Source: Isochrysis galbana
Taxonomy: Eukaryota > Haptophyta > Isochrysidales > Isochrysidaceae
Reading direction: 5' to 3'
Length of the DNA stretch: 64,000 nucleotides
NCBI GenBank assembly: GCA_018136815.1
Contig: CM030931.1
Span: 9,005,881 to 9,069,880, forward strand
The position numbers were made by a program, and so were the translations under genes. Below are positions 20,485 through 31,027 of the stretch, one piece after another. The notes beneath the pieces were generated by a model. That model had not been told where the DNA came from, did not search any database, and worked only from the letters and a program-made list of their open reading frames with translations. Every line of letters begins with the position of its first letter. Position 1 is the stretch's first letter.

Positions 20485-22731
20485 CTATGAACGCCTGTGA
20501 ATTGCGATCTCTGCGGCGGTGACAAGGTCGCTTACCTTATGAACCTCGCACGTGTCGAGGTTGGCCGTGTCACCGCCTCCGCCCGGGGCGTTGCCCTCGC
20601 GGTGGATAGGCGGCCAAAACCGCCCAAAGGTACCTCCGCAGGTGATCGCGTACTGCACGCCCTGTAGTTCGACAGTGCTCGTTGACATGATCATGCGCGG
20701 GTGCTGCATCGTTCCCACCGGAAACCAGCGCCGCGAGCCGCACACGTCGAGTGCGCGTACCTCGGATGTCACTACCGATGTCTGCCACCCTGATTTTTTT
20801 TGGCGGTGCAGCTTGTAGACCCGGGACCCCGTGTCCGTTGTCGCGTAGGCTGCGCGCGGTCCCTCAGGCTTCTGATCGTGGAAATCATAATAAACGCCGC
20901 CAAAAGTGAAGACAAAGCGGCCATCTGGGGAGAGGAGGCTGGTAGAGGCATCGCGGGGTCTCGTCGTATCCCAGCGAGTCGTGTCGTTGCCAAAGATATA
21001 CCAGTGACCGCCCTCATCCGCGGGCAGCGGTCGCAGGTCCGCCATTAAGTCGTACGCGAGCACATTATTGCTACGTAGTAGCGCCGATTTGTCCACCCCT
21101 GCAATGCGCATGTTCATCACGAGGATGTGTCCTGGGCCGCCGGAAGCGCACGTCCCGGGCGGGATGATGACGCCCTGCCCATGATCAAAGGCATAAGGCA
21201 GTCTGGAGCCGAAGGGGTCCCGCCACGCTTGGCGCGCGCGATCGTAGCACTGGATGACGTCAAGGTACGTTCCAGTGTCGTGATAACCGCGCGTGCCGCC
21301 AAATGTGCAGGGTAGTGCCGGCTGGTCTGCGCCATCAGCGTGGATGGGAAGGGCAGCGCATGCGCCAGCGGCGCGTTGGGGAAAAGCGGGTCCCAGACGT
21401 GTCTCCATTGTATCAAGATCGAGCACGCGAGCATGCAGAATGCTCACCTCCCGCCCCGAAAAAGGGTTGGTGAAGGCGCACATGAGCCAAGACTCGAAGC
21501 CCGAGCCGGTGCGGATGCCCCGCACGTCTATTTTGGGCAGCACAACGGACTGCAGGTGGTTGAGATCGAGCAGCCGCTCAGTATCGGAGTGCGGTCGGTA
21601 CTCGCGCCGGCTGACTCTGTGTTGAAGCCGTGCATCAGGTGCGCCGATCGCAAACATGGGCGTCGCGGCAATCGGCCAGATCTTACTTTGATCGGTCTCC
21701 ATCCCTTGCCAAACGGCAGGCGCAGGTGAGAGGTCAATCCGTTGAATGACTTCCGAGAAGCGTCCAGCCACAAGATACATGGAGCGGCCAGCAACGAAGG
21801 CATCCTGGCCGCGCGTGGAGTAGTTGAGCCGCAGTACCTGTCCGGCGGAGCCGGCCAGATGGATACGGAGCCACTGACTTTTGATGAGCGGTGGCCCACT
21901 GCCGGGTGTGCCACCGGCGGGAGGGTCCGACGGCCCCGACATTTTGTGCATTCGTGCGTCTGAAATGAAGCAGAAGTTCGTGTCTTCTCCGAGCCGAGAC
22001 CTTGAGGCCCAGTCGAGCCATGTGCTCTCAGCATCAGGCGCGTTGAGTAGTCTAGCGAGCTCAACCTCCTCGACCTCCCATGTTGGGTTCCACTCAAGTA
22101 CTGGCGCGGAAAGCCGATGGACGGCCTTTGCGCAGGCGCCGGAAGCCTGCGCTGCAAAGAGTCCGCAGAGCAGGCAATCTGGGTTTAGCGCGCCTGTGCT
22201 ATTGGTCCGGTCCAGCTGGTTGCGCCATTCGCGCATGCAGGCTGCGGCACTTGGCTTCCGGTCAATGACCATGAACGGCGTGTGAGCGTGTTTCATTGGA
22301 CCTGGCACGCCGATGGAGCCGTGGGCGGCGTGCAAGCGGGCGGTGGCGGCGAGCCAGTTGGGCACGTTTCGGACGGCCCACATCTGCTCGTCCACGAGCA
22401 GCAGCCTTTGAAACCTGCGAAGCGGCTCAAGCTCGAGGAGCCTCGTGTGGTGATAGCGGAGCGCCGGCTCGGTCTCAATCACCTGCACCCCTCGGCCGAG
22501 TGACAAGGCATGCAGCGCGGGCAGGGCGTGCGGGAGGGCGAGCAGGAAAATGGGATCTTCCCATCCTCCCACAACAGGGCTGCGAAGGAGCTTGACCCAC
22601 TGCACGAGAGAGGCGGGGTCGAGGGGGAAGGCTACGAGGGCAGACGAGGGAGCGAGAGAGGCAGAGACAGCGAGGGAGAGGGAGAGGAGGGAGAGGAGGC
22701 GAAGTGGAAGGGAAGGGGCGGGGTGCCCCAT
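20485..22731 (-). CDS. Secreted kelch-like protein with possible GT-A-like N-terminus
   Basis: 748-aa open frame from the ATG at 22731. Residues 1-32 ([20 protein letters not shown]) are a signal peptide, so the protein enters the secretory pathway. Residues about 35-210 contain RFQRLLLVDEQMWAVRNVPN, GVPGPMKHAHTPFMVIDRKP and CLLCGLFAAQASGAC, a layout reminiscent of glycosyltransferases, but the metal-binding DxD motif is not clear, so this is tentative. The C-terminal half shows kelch/galactose-oxidase-like strands: DAFVAGRSMYLVAGRFSEV, GACAALP, FVFTFGGVYYDFHDQ and HPRMIMSTSTVEL. The coding sequence may not end at 20485: a good donor (ATAAG/GTAAG) sits at 20535, after CEVHK, so the last 17 codons may be intron. 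Further exons to the left were not found. Specific activity is unknown. Confidence 0.65.
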   Translation of the reverse strand: MGHPAPSLPLRLLSLLSLSLAVSASLAPSSALVAFPLDPASLVQWVKLLRSPVVGGWEDPIFLLALPHALPALHALSLGRGVQVIETEPALRYHHTRLLELEPLRRFQRLLLVDEQMWAVRNVPNWLAATARLHAAHGSIGVPGPMKHAHTPFMVIDRKPSAAACMREWRNQLDRTNSTGALNPDCLLCGLFAAQASGACAKAVHRLSAPVLEWNPTWEVEEVELARLLNAPDAESTWLDWASRSRLGEDTNFCFISDARMHKMSGPSDPPAGGTPGSGPPLIKSQWLRIHLAGSAGQVLRLNYSTRGQDAFVAGRSMYLVAGRFSEVIQRIDLSPAPAVWQGMETDQSKIWPIAATPMFAIGAPDARLQHRVSRREYRPHSDTERLLDLNHLQSVVLPKIDVRGIRTGSGFESWLMCAFTNPFSGREVSILHARVLDLDTMETRLGPAFPQRAAGACAALPIHADGADQPALPCTFGGTRGYHDTGTYLDVIQCYDRARQAWRDPFGSRLPYAFDHGQGVIIPPGTCASGGPGHILVMNMRIAGVDKSALLRSNNVLAYDLMADLRPLPADEGGHWYIFGNDTTRWDTTRPRDASTSLLSPDGRFVFTFGGVYYDFHDQKPEGPRAAYATTDTGSRVYKLHRQKKSGWQTSVVTSEVRALDVCGSRRWFPVGTMQHPRMIMSTSTVELQGVQYAITCGGTFGRFWPPIHREGNAPGGGGDTANLDTCEVHKVSDLVTAAEIAIHRRS

Positions 22732-22918
22732 CCAGGGACGGGGGGAGGCGGGACGGAGAGGAAAGGGCGGGAGGATGGAGAGGAAGAGGCGGGCGGCGGC
22801 CGGACCATTTAGGGAAATAGCTGGAGGAAGAGAGTAAAGAAAAGTAGAGAAAAGGAAGACAAGAGAGTATTCGATTATTATGATTGATGATGAAGGAGAG
22901 AGAAAAATCGGAGGAGGG

Positions 22919-23362
<444 letters not shown>

Positions 23363-23505
23363 TGTCTTCTTTTTAGAGCGCGAGGAGAAGAGACGCCGCC
23401 GGGGGGGAGGAAAAGGACACAGGAGAGGGAGGGAGAGGAGGAGAAGATACTTAGAAGATAGAATTCTGTAGTTCGTAGTGGGGAGGGTCGAACGTTCTGT
23501 CGTCC

Positions 23506-23697
23506 TAGATGGGAAATACGGAATATGGTGTTGGGGCCTGCAAATACAGCCAAATACATATGTATTTGGCCTCCGGCCAAATACATTTCAAATACATTCG
23601 AGGCCTACAACCCAGGACGCGCTTCAAATACAGCCAAATACATATGTATTTGGCCTCTGTCCAAATACGGATACGGTAAATACGTATTTCCCATCTA
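23506..23697. mobile_element. 192-base MITE with terminal inverted repeats
   Basis: Begins TAGATGGGAAATACG and ends with its exact reverse complement, CGTATTTCCCATCTA. Inside, CAAATACAGCCAAATACATA... occurs twice, each copy centred on the palindrome CCAAATACATATGTATTTGG. A truncated, inverted relative lies at 4129-4253. No coding capacity. This fits a miniature inverted-repeat transposable element. I see no clear target-site duplication. Confidence 0.75.
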
Positions 23698-24486
23698 GGT
23701 CTGTCGTCTGTCGCTCGTCGCTCTAGTTCTCGTTCTCGTTCTCGTTCCCGTTCCCGTTCCCTTTCCCGTCCCTCGTTCGCAACACTCAACCCGCACCCAT
23801 CCTCCATCCTCAGCCTTAGCGCCTCAGCCTGTGCCTATGCGCTATCTTATTCCGCCCCGGTTTCCCGCTTGTCTCCAAATCGGTTTCACTGAAAGTTTCA
23901 CCGCATTAAGACCAAGCTTAGTGGGGAAGCTCTCCAGTTCCGTTACCCAAAAATCTCGTTCATCTCGTCGGGCCCTCGGGCCATCTCGCTCATCTCGTCA
24001 GGCCATCTCGGCCATCTCGTTCATCTCGTCGTCGGGCCATCAGGCCATCTCGTTATTACATCTCGTTCATCTCGTTACAATCCAAGCTGCATTTCCACAA
24101 CCGATCGGCGGTAGCGGTAGGCGCGGCGGGAACAGAGGGGAGTGATGGAATGGCGGGCTTAACCACCTCCTCAGCAGAGGAAGGCGGGAGCGGGAGGACG
24201 GGCCTGGCGAGGGCGAGCGCGAGGACGGAGCGGACATGGCTAGAGCAATTGGCGATGCATAGGAAGGAACTGGCAAGGAAGCTGGCAGCAAGGCAAAGGA
24301 AATGTCTTGGCAAGGCGACGGAGGCAGGATTTTTAACAGTAGGGAGGCAGGAATTCTAACGGTAGGCGGAGTACAGGATTTTTAATGGTAGGAAGGCAGG
24401 AATTTTTAACTGTAGAAGAAGAGCGCGGAATTTAACGGTAGAAGAAGAGTGCGGAACTTAACTGTAGAAGAAGAGCGGAGAGGAGA
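23698..24486. other. Repeat-rich non-coding stretch
   Basis: Contains simple TCTCGTTC/GTTCCC arrays (23715-23775), an ATCTCGTTCATCTCGTC array (23955-24080) and tandem AGGCAGGAATTTTTAAC-type units (24325-24480). The 34 bases at 24206-24239 are identical to 62632-62665. No gene is supported. Confidence 0.55.
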
Positions 24487-24557
24487 AGGAGCGGGGCTCG
24501 AACGACCCAGAGCAAAAGGTTGGTGGAGGCGGTGGGTTGAACCACTATGCCACGCGA
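24487..24557 (-). repeat. tRNA-derived (SINE-like) segment
   Basis: On the minus strand, TGGCATAGTGGTTCAACC fits a polymerase III A box and GTCGTTCGAGCCCC, about 40 bases on, fits a B box with its T-arm. The acceptor ends do not pair, so this is not a working tRNA gene. A tRNA-derived SINE head is the best reading. Confidence 0.35.
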
Positions 24558-25967
24558 ATCTTTACGTAGCCATAGGGCCGATGGGAAGTGCTGAGAACCA
24601 CCCTATATACTCTGGGTTTTTTCTTCTCTTCTTTTACACTCTTCTTCTTCTTTCTTCCTCTGTTTCTTTTTACTGTTTTACTGTTTTTCTTTTTACTGTT
24701 ATTTCTTTTTGCCTCCGAGACATCGCGAATGCGACATCGGTCCCCTGCAGGCTCTTCGCATATCGAGCCCGTGCAGCCAGTGGTCATGCTCGATCCGCCT
24801 CATGCCAGGATGACAAAGTATTTATTTTTAACAAATTTTTATGGGTCGCGGCGCGGCAAAGGGACGGGACTAGCGCTCACTCAAGACAGGACACCCTGCC
24901 GAAGCAAGCGCAAGCACCCTTCCCCCCTTATGCCACCCAGCTCTTCACTAGCTTTCTACCTGCGCTAGCCAGAGCGCCCCTCCCTCCACACTCAGACAGC
25001 CCCCTACGCCAAGATCCTGTTCTGGTCTCGCAGGCAAGGGGGCCTAATGGGAGGGAGAGGAGCAACTCCTCAGAGAGGAGCTGTGGGGAAGGAGATGTCT
25101 GAGTGGGGGCGCTATACCCTTGCGCTAGGCATGGGCAGCGACGCCGCCTCAAGACATGTCCTCCCTCTTGTCTTGAGTCGAAATTTTTGGTGCTTGAAGC
25201 AGAGGGCAAGGGGGTTTGTGCTTCTTGGGTTAGTTGTAGTTGGAAGAGGAAGAGGGAGTGGGAGAGGGAGTGAAGTGTTGGAAGAGGGCCCAAGGCAGGG
25301 CACTGAGTTGTAGGTAATTGTGGCCCACAAGAGTGGGGTGAAAACGTGAAGTGTATCAACAAGGGTCTTGAGTTGAAATTTTTGGTGCTTTGAACAGAGG
25401 GCGAGGGGGTTCGTGCTGTTTGGGTTGGTTCTAGAGGGAAGGGAGAGTAGGAGAGGGAGTCAAGTGTTGAAGGAGGGCCCAAGGCAGGGCACTGAGTTGT
25501 AGGTTCTTGTGGCCCACAGGAGTGGGGTGAAAACAAGAAGTGAGACAACATGTTGAAAAACAGAGGCACAAGTTGCTCTCCGTAGGAGATTGATGGTTGT
25601 GAAGTGCCCTCCCATGTTGGGTGCACTGATGGTAGAGGTTTCCACCATGGGGAGGGCAGCTGAGCTGCCCTCCCACATGAGGTGCTCTTGGGGTGGGAGG
25701 GTTTCCCACTGTTGGAGGGGGTCTCAAAGACCCCCTGCATGCTACGCAGAGCCATGGGGGCAACCTGTTCGGTGCCAGTGCTCGCCACCCCGCGCGCTTG
25801 CGCGGGCGTGGTTTGGATGGGCTGGATGGGCTCTGAGAGGGCTCTCTGACGAGCCGCCTCGGGCGGCATGGGGCGTCCCAGGTGGGGCGCGGTGGCGAGG
25901 GTCGCCTGGGGCTCGGGAGCGGTCGCGGCACGCTCCATAGTTCAAACTATAACAATAGTTTTTTCTG
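24558..25967. repeat. Retroelement-like block with in-frame tandem duplication
   Basis: CCAGGATGACAAAGTA occurs as a direct repeat at 24805-24820 and 25968-25983, bracketing about 1.15 kb. Within it, about 180 bases are duplicated in tandem (about 25165-25340 and 25350-25535), both copies carrying GGGCCCAAGGCAGGGCACTGAGTTGTAGGT. A minus-strand frame (25938-24928, 336 aa) runs through. Its start (MERAATAPEP...GRPMPPE) faintly resembles the frame at 59680-59444. It may be a decayed retroelement gag-like frame; I do not treat it as a host gene. Confidence 0.4.
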
Positions 25968-26632
25968 CCAGGATGACAAAGTACTGGCCCTTGGCAAAAT
26001 TAGCAGGAAAAAACTGTATAATATTAACACCGCACACGCGGCTAAGGACCAACTACCACTACTTTCACGTAGCAAGCTTTCTAGAGGGTGCAACTTGAGG
26101 TTCCCTTTTTTTACTACCCTCGCCGATTTTTTTTACACCGTATACAATTATTCTACCCCTCAACCTGAACTTTGCCTCATTGGCCGTATCACCACCCCCA
26201 AAAATGTGTCCCTATCCCTATCCCTAGATGCAAACGTTTCTATCCTCTTCCGATCCGTGTCCGCGTCTGTCGCCGCCCCCCCCTTGTCTTCTGAGCAGTT
26301 GCTTGTCTGTTGGGAAGTGCTTGTCTTTTGGGCAATGCTTGTCTGTAGGGAAGTGCTTGTCTTTTGGGCAATGCTTGTCTTTTGGGTAATGCTTGTCTTT
26401 TGGGCAGTGCTTGTCTTTTGGGTAGTGCTTATATTTTTGGCAGTGCTTATACCATTGGAAACGCTTTTCTTTTTGACAACGATTGTATTTTTGGTAATGA
26501 CGGAAGGGAAGGACCGAGCCGGCAGCGGGCGGGCGGCAGCGGCGCGGGTGCAAGCAGCGGCGCGGGTGCAAGCAGCGGCGCGGGAGCAAGCAGAGGCGCG
26601 GGAGCAAGCAGAGGCGCGGGCGCAAGCAGTCG

Positions 26633-27615
26633 ATTATTTGGAATGAAAGCTAACCTACTTTTATAAGTGGGGGTCAATGGGGGCCTCGCGCCCCCCTCTC
26701 TCCATCGCGGACACCCCCCGGGGTGGGCCCGTACATTCAACCCCAGCCCCTGCCCTCTGGCCTCTGGCAGGGGCAGGGCACTCATCAATTCAGCCCAGAC
26801 CCCTAGTGGGCGCGGGTCGCGAGCCGCACTCCCAGGCCCGCATGGGCCTGCTCTCGTACTGACTCCCCCCCCCATCCCTGGTCGCCAGGCAGACAGGGGC
26901 CTCAGGGCTGCACCCAAGGCCAGCGAGGCGAGCGAGGGAGAGGCGGGGGGGGCCAGGGGCTGAGCCCCAGCCTCCACTGCCCCCTGAGCTGCCCCTGCTG
27001 GCCCTCTGGGCGCCCCTGAAGGACCTCTGAGAGCAGGCCATGGCGCGCCGCATGGCGACGCGCCGCACGGACCGGGGCGGAAGAGAATGGAACGAGGGAG
27101 AGGGGGGGATTTGCACCCCCCCGATGGAGTGTGGTGAGAAACGAGACCCATTTGCGTTAGCAAATGGGCGGAGGGGGGCGGCTGGCGACAGGAGGAAGAT
27201 GAGGAGGGAGAGGCTCAAGACGCCTACGGGAACCACTGTGGCAGGTATCTCGAGGCGCAGTCTTTTATTTCTCGAGGACAGCTCGCGGCGAGAGCTGTAA
27301 GGGCCGTTCTTCTTTTTTGACGAGAGGTTCCTCCCCCCCCCCCCCGGTGCTTTTTCCCGGAGAGTCGGCCGGCGTCGACCGGTCCGCCTCAATGGGTTTT
27401 CCCCCATTTTAACTTGTGGGGAGTTAGAATGGGAGCCGGGGGCATGCGAGGGGGGAGATGTGGAGGGGTGCATAGTACATAGTAGTATGTATCTGTGACA
27501 ACAGCACGCGCAAGGTGTACGGGCAGGTGCGCTGAGGGCTGTCGTGTTAGTACCGGGCTAGTGAGAGTAGTGGTACTAATGCTCAGATAGATTATTATTA
27601 TTTGGAATGAAAGCT
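26633..27615. mobile_element. Dispersed element D bracketed by 19-base direct repeats
   Basis: ATTATTTGGAATGAAAGCT occurs at 26633-26651 and again at 27597-27615. The roughly 945 bases between include the CACTTATAAAAGTAGG/GAGGCCCCC block and an internal GC-rich part with CATGGCGCGCCGCATGGCG and CATTTGCGTTAGCAAATGGGCGG. A related copy in opposite orientation occupies about 52140-53207; weaker relatives lie at 38330-38620 and 61800-62270. The direct repeats look like a target-site duplication or remnants of an older repeat. Frames shared by the copies are Pro/Arg-rich and probably not protein-coding. 27616-27770 shows nothing further. Confidence 0.55.
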
Positions 27616-27770
27616 CTGAATATGTAAAGTAAAACTATGGACATTTGATGGCTCATACCGTGCCCGTTCCACATTCGACGGAACGCGGCCTCAGCGAGCC
27701 GGCAAGGGCTGATCGTAGCCAATCTCCTGGAAGACGATACTGGTACAAACGTACCAGAAGATGGTGAGAA

Positions 27771-29303
27771 CTAAGGCGAGACTGCCTTGAGCTTGGCCTT
27801 CTTGGAGGCGACGACCGCTGCCTCCAGTGCTGCCAACTTCTCATTGTCATGAGAGGTATGGTCGTGCTCAGGCGCGGCCGTGGTGGCGGAATCTGATGCA
27901 TCGCCAGCAGAATCGGAGGCGGCGGCTAGCAGTGGCGCGAGCTCGATGGCGTGAAGATCGTTGTGCAACTGGGTCGGCCCACCCTTGTCGGTATCCCAAT
28001 TGCTCGAGCCCCCAAAAACGACTAGCGTGCCATCGGCAAACGCAGCAGTGGCCGCACAGCCGCGGCCTACTGGCGCAGGCGCCGGCCCAGGAGCCGTGGG
28101 GACGCGAGCCCAGGCAAGGTCCTTCCTGGCCAAGAGGTGAAGGTCGTCCAGATGGTTAGACTGTGTGTCGAGGCCGCCAAAGATAGCAGCGAAGGCAGCG
28201 CCTCCCGCTGGCGCATCAAGTCGCTCGACTGAATGGAACGAGCGTGGACAAGGCGGTCGGCCGATGCACTGCGCACTACGCCAGCGGCACGATTCGACGT
28301 CCAGAAGCCAAGTGTCATTCACGCGGCCCTCCGCAGTGCGTCCACCGAACATGAGTATGGACGCGCCTTGCTCGCTTGCATCACAAGCCCCGGCGACCCC
28401 GCCAAACCAGCATGCGCCATGAGCCGCCCGGCCGGCGGGCCTCTCGGTCGTTGGCTGATCTATGGGGATCTTGCTCCAATGGCCGGGCCCGTAGAATTGG
28501 AGCTGGTGTACCTCATCGAACCAACCCAGTTTCAGCGCGGGTCCTCGAGCCTTCCGATCCGCCCGCTCGGCCTTTGCCTTGGCGGCAGCCTTGGCGCGCA
28601 GCTTGTCTGCAAGGCTAACCTCTTTCTTGGGTACACACGTGGCCTCTGCCGCTGACGCGTCGCCCTCCGCGCCACTCTCCTCCTCCTCGCTGTCATCATC
28701 GTCGCTGTTGTCCCCGTCTTCTGCTTCCGGAATCACTCCAAAGCCACCAAACGTGACCATCCGCCACGCGCCCGCCTCGCCGGCCGCCGGCCCCTCGGCC
28801 AATGCAGGTGGCACTAATACCGCAACATGCTTGTCACGGGGGCAGGGTGGCGTGCCAGTAAGGTTGAGAGGCGTCCACTGAAGTTGCCCCTCCGTACACA
28901 GCAGAAGCGCAGTGTCTGAGAGGAAGCCACCCTTGTCGGTGAAGCCGCCGTGCACGATGATACCAATGCTCGGCACAAGCACAGCTGTGTGGCCTGTGCG
29001 CGCGGCCGGCGGAGTGCCCGCGGGCGCTAGCTGTGCCCAGGCGCGACTCTTGCGATCAAAGAGGGCGACATCGTTGTGCTCAGCATCGGCGCTCCGGCCA
29101 CCCACAAGGAGCAGAGCCTCATCTGCGCAAGGGCCGAGCGCGGCTCCACTTACCCCTACAGTCTCCCTTGCGCTAGGCCCAGCAGTGACCGCACCTTGCC
29201 ACTGCTGCCACTCTGCTGCACTTCGGCGGTTGAGGCGTAACTGGAGCTCTGATTCGGAGCCTTGCGCGCCTGAAGCCGCCGCAGTTGACGCTTCGGCGCC
29301 CAT
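27771..29303 (-). CDS. Kelch-repeat protein
   Basis: 510 aa from the ATG at 29303 (TCGATGGGC context). A longer in-frame extension to 29579 would add only a low-complexity Leu/Pro/Val stretch, so I reject it. Kelch blades are visible as GGRSADAEHNDVALFDRKSR, HGGFTDKGGFLSDTALLL, FGGRTAEGRVNDTWLLD, FGGLDTQSNHLDDLHLL and FGGSSNWDTDKGGPTQLHND. An acidic insert (EDGDNSDDDDSEEEESG) and a Lys/Arg-rich segment (DKLRAKAAAKAKAERADRKA) interrupt the propeller. There is no signal peptide or membrane segment, so it is probably cytosolic or nuclear. Kelch propellers bind other proteins; the partner is unknown. The C-terminus ends in a Lys-rich helix. The leader is pyrimidine-rich on the coding strand, and AGTACTCTA lies at 29588. 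Confidence 0.8.
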   Translation of the reverse strand: MGAEASTAAASGAQGSESELQLRLNRRSAAEWQQWQGAVTAGPSARETVGVSGAALGPCADEALLLVGGRSADAEHNDVALFDRKSRAWAQLAPAGTPPAARTGHTAVLVPSIGIIVHGGFTDKGGFLSDTALLLCTEGQLQWTPLNLTGTPPCPRDKHVAVLVPPALAEGPAAGEAGAWRMVTFGGFGVIPEAEDGDNSDDDDSEEEESGAEGDASAAEATCVPKKEVSLADKLRAKAAAKAKAERADRKARGPALKLGWFDEVHQLQFYGPGHWSKIPIDQPTTERPAGRAAHGACWFGGVAGACDASEQGASILMFGGRTAEGRVNDTWLLDVESCRWRSAQCIGRPPCPRSFHSVERLDAPAGGAAFAAIFGGLDTQSNHLDDLHLLARKDLAWARVPTAPGPAPAPVGRGCAATAAFADGTLVVFGGSSNWDTDKGGPTQLHNDLHAIELAPLLAAASDSAGDASDSATTAAPEHDHTSHDNEKLAALEAAVVASKKAKLKAVSP

Positions 29304-31027
29304 CGAGCCAGGATGGGAAGGGAAGGGTTGGAAGGGGAAGAGGGAAATAGAGGGAGATGCACAGGCAGAGGGAGAGGCAGAGGGACGAGGCGGAGGGAGA
29401 GACACAGGTAGAGTCACAGGTAGAGGTAGAGGCACAGGCACAAGCACTGGCAAAGGCAGAGGGAGGCAGAGGCAGAAGCCGAGAGCGGCGGAAGGGGGGG
29501 GCTGCCTTGCTCGCTCGCCGGCTGCGCAGTAGAAAAGCGCGGGAAACGCTCTAGCGTACTTTGGTCTACATATAAACACTAGACCAAAGTACTCTAAATG
29601 ATGTCACATGAGAAATGATTTTACGGGGAAGAGTAAAATGGAGAACTGAAACCTAGGCCGAGGGGTAGGATCTATTATTAGACTGAAGATTGTAGTGGCT
29701 ATACAGTACAATCGAGGCCAGAGCCATTGATGAGCCCAGAGCAAAGGTAGAAAGGCGGGAATAGTAGAATAGTAGTAGGGAAGAGTGCCCCGGGAGCTAG
29801 GTGGCTGGGGGGAGTTTACAATAAAAGTTCGATGGCCATTATCGGCTTTTGCGCGGCCGGAAGCCTTCAGATTGCGAGCACTCTCTCCCTCTCTCTCTCT
29901 CCTCTCTCTCTCCCTCCCTCCCTCCCCCGCCCTCTCTTCTCTCTCTTCTCTCTCTTCTCTCTCTTCTCTCTCTTCTCTCTCTCTGCCTCCCTCTCTCTCT
30001 CTCCTACTCCCCCACCCATTCTCTCTCCCTCTCCCCCTCCCTCCCTCTCTCTCCCTCTCTGTCTCTCTCCTCTCTCTCTCCCTCGCTCCCTCCCACGCCC
30101 TCTCTTCTCTCTCTTCTCTCTCTTCTCCCTCTCTGCCTCCCTCTCTCTCTCTCCCCTCCCCCACCCATTCTCTCTCCCTCTCCCCTCCCTCCCTCTCTCT
30201 CCCTCTCTGTCTCTCTCCCTCCCTCTCCCTCTCCGTCAATCTCTCTGTTTCTCTTGTGCATTCTTCTTCTCTCTTCTCTCTCTTCACTCTTCACTCATCC
30301 TTCACACTTCACTCTCTTCTCGTCTCCTCTCCTCTTCTTCTTGCGGTTTCACTTCCGCCACATAGAATATTGAGAGACGGAAGCTGGGCGTCCGCCGTTT
30401 TCCACTTCTTTCTTCCCGCTTCCTCAAGGTCGTGACGCGTCCCCTCCCGCTTCTTTTCGTGGAACAAGCTCTTATCTCTCTTAAATGAAGGTTCTCCTAC
30501 CCCGTCGCTTCCCTCTCTCCCTCTCTCTCTCTCTTCTCGCACATCCCCATCGCCACGGACAGAAGGGCCTCTCCCTTCTCCTCTGCTTCCCACTCACGTG
30601 GTACGTGCCTGTTCGAGTGGAATCCTCCTCCTCTGCCTCCGCTTCCTTTCTGCCTCCCTTCCTACCAACCGCTCCTCTCTATTGCAGCGTGGACGGGCCG
30701 GGGTCACCTCGGTCCTCCTCTTCTGAGCGTTTGCTCTTGCGTCTCTCACAATGTCCATCCTCTCCCTTCTCCCTCCACTATCTTCCCGTTCACCGGACGG
30801 TAACCACCCCTCCCAACCCTCTACTTCCACCTCCTAAACGCTCTCCACCGCCCTTCCAAGTGCCGGCGGTAGCTCCTACTCTGTGGAGAGCACCTATCCT
30901 CAGCCTCCCCTCCCACCTTTTCTTCTCAATCAGAGCTAGCGTGTGCGGAACAGCTTAGCGTAACGGGTCCACAGGCCCGCTCGCGTTGCACGTTCTGATG
31001 CGTGATTGTTGCCGCCGTTGCGCTGCA
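29304..31027. other. Intergenic with pyrimidine-rich plus-strand leader
   Basis: 29880-30320 is a long CT-rich tract with CTCTCTTCT and CTCCCTCCCTCT subrepeats, duplicated as two similar blocks (29886-30060 and 30065-30235). 30320-30960 stays pyrimidine-rich and may hold the leader and an unidentified signal-peptide exon of the receptor gene. No independent gene is supported. Confidence 0.45.

Noticed and set aside
24487-24557. Functional tRNA gene
   Set aside because: A and B boxes are present, but the acceptor stem does not pair and no anticodon arm is convincing.
26447-27473. Homologous Pro/Arg-rich frames in both copies of element D
   Set aside because: Similarity is explained by repeat homology; the frames have biased composition and no domain.
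27304-29579. 92-residue N-terminal extension of the kelch protein
   Set aside because: The added residues are low-complexity Leu/Pro/Val from a GA-rich leader, and the ATG at 29303 has a better context.
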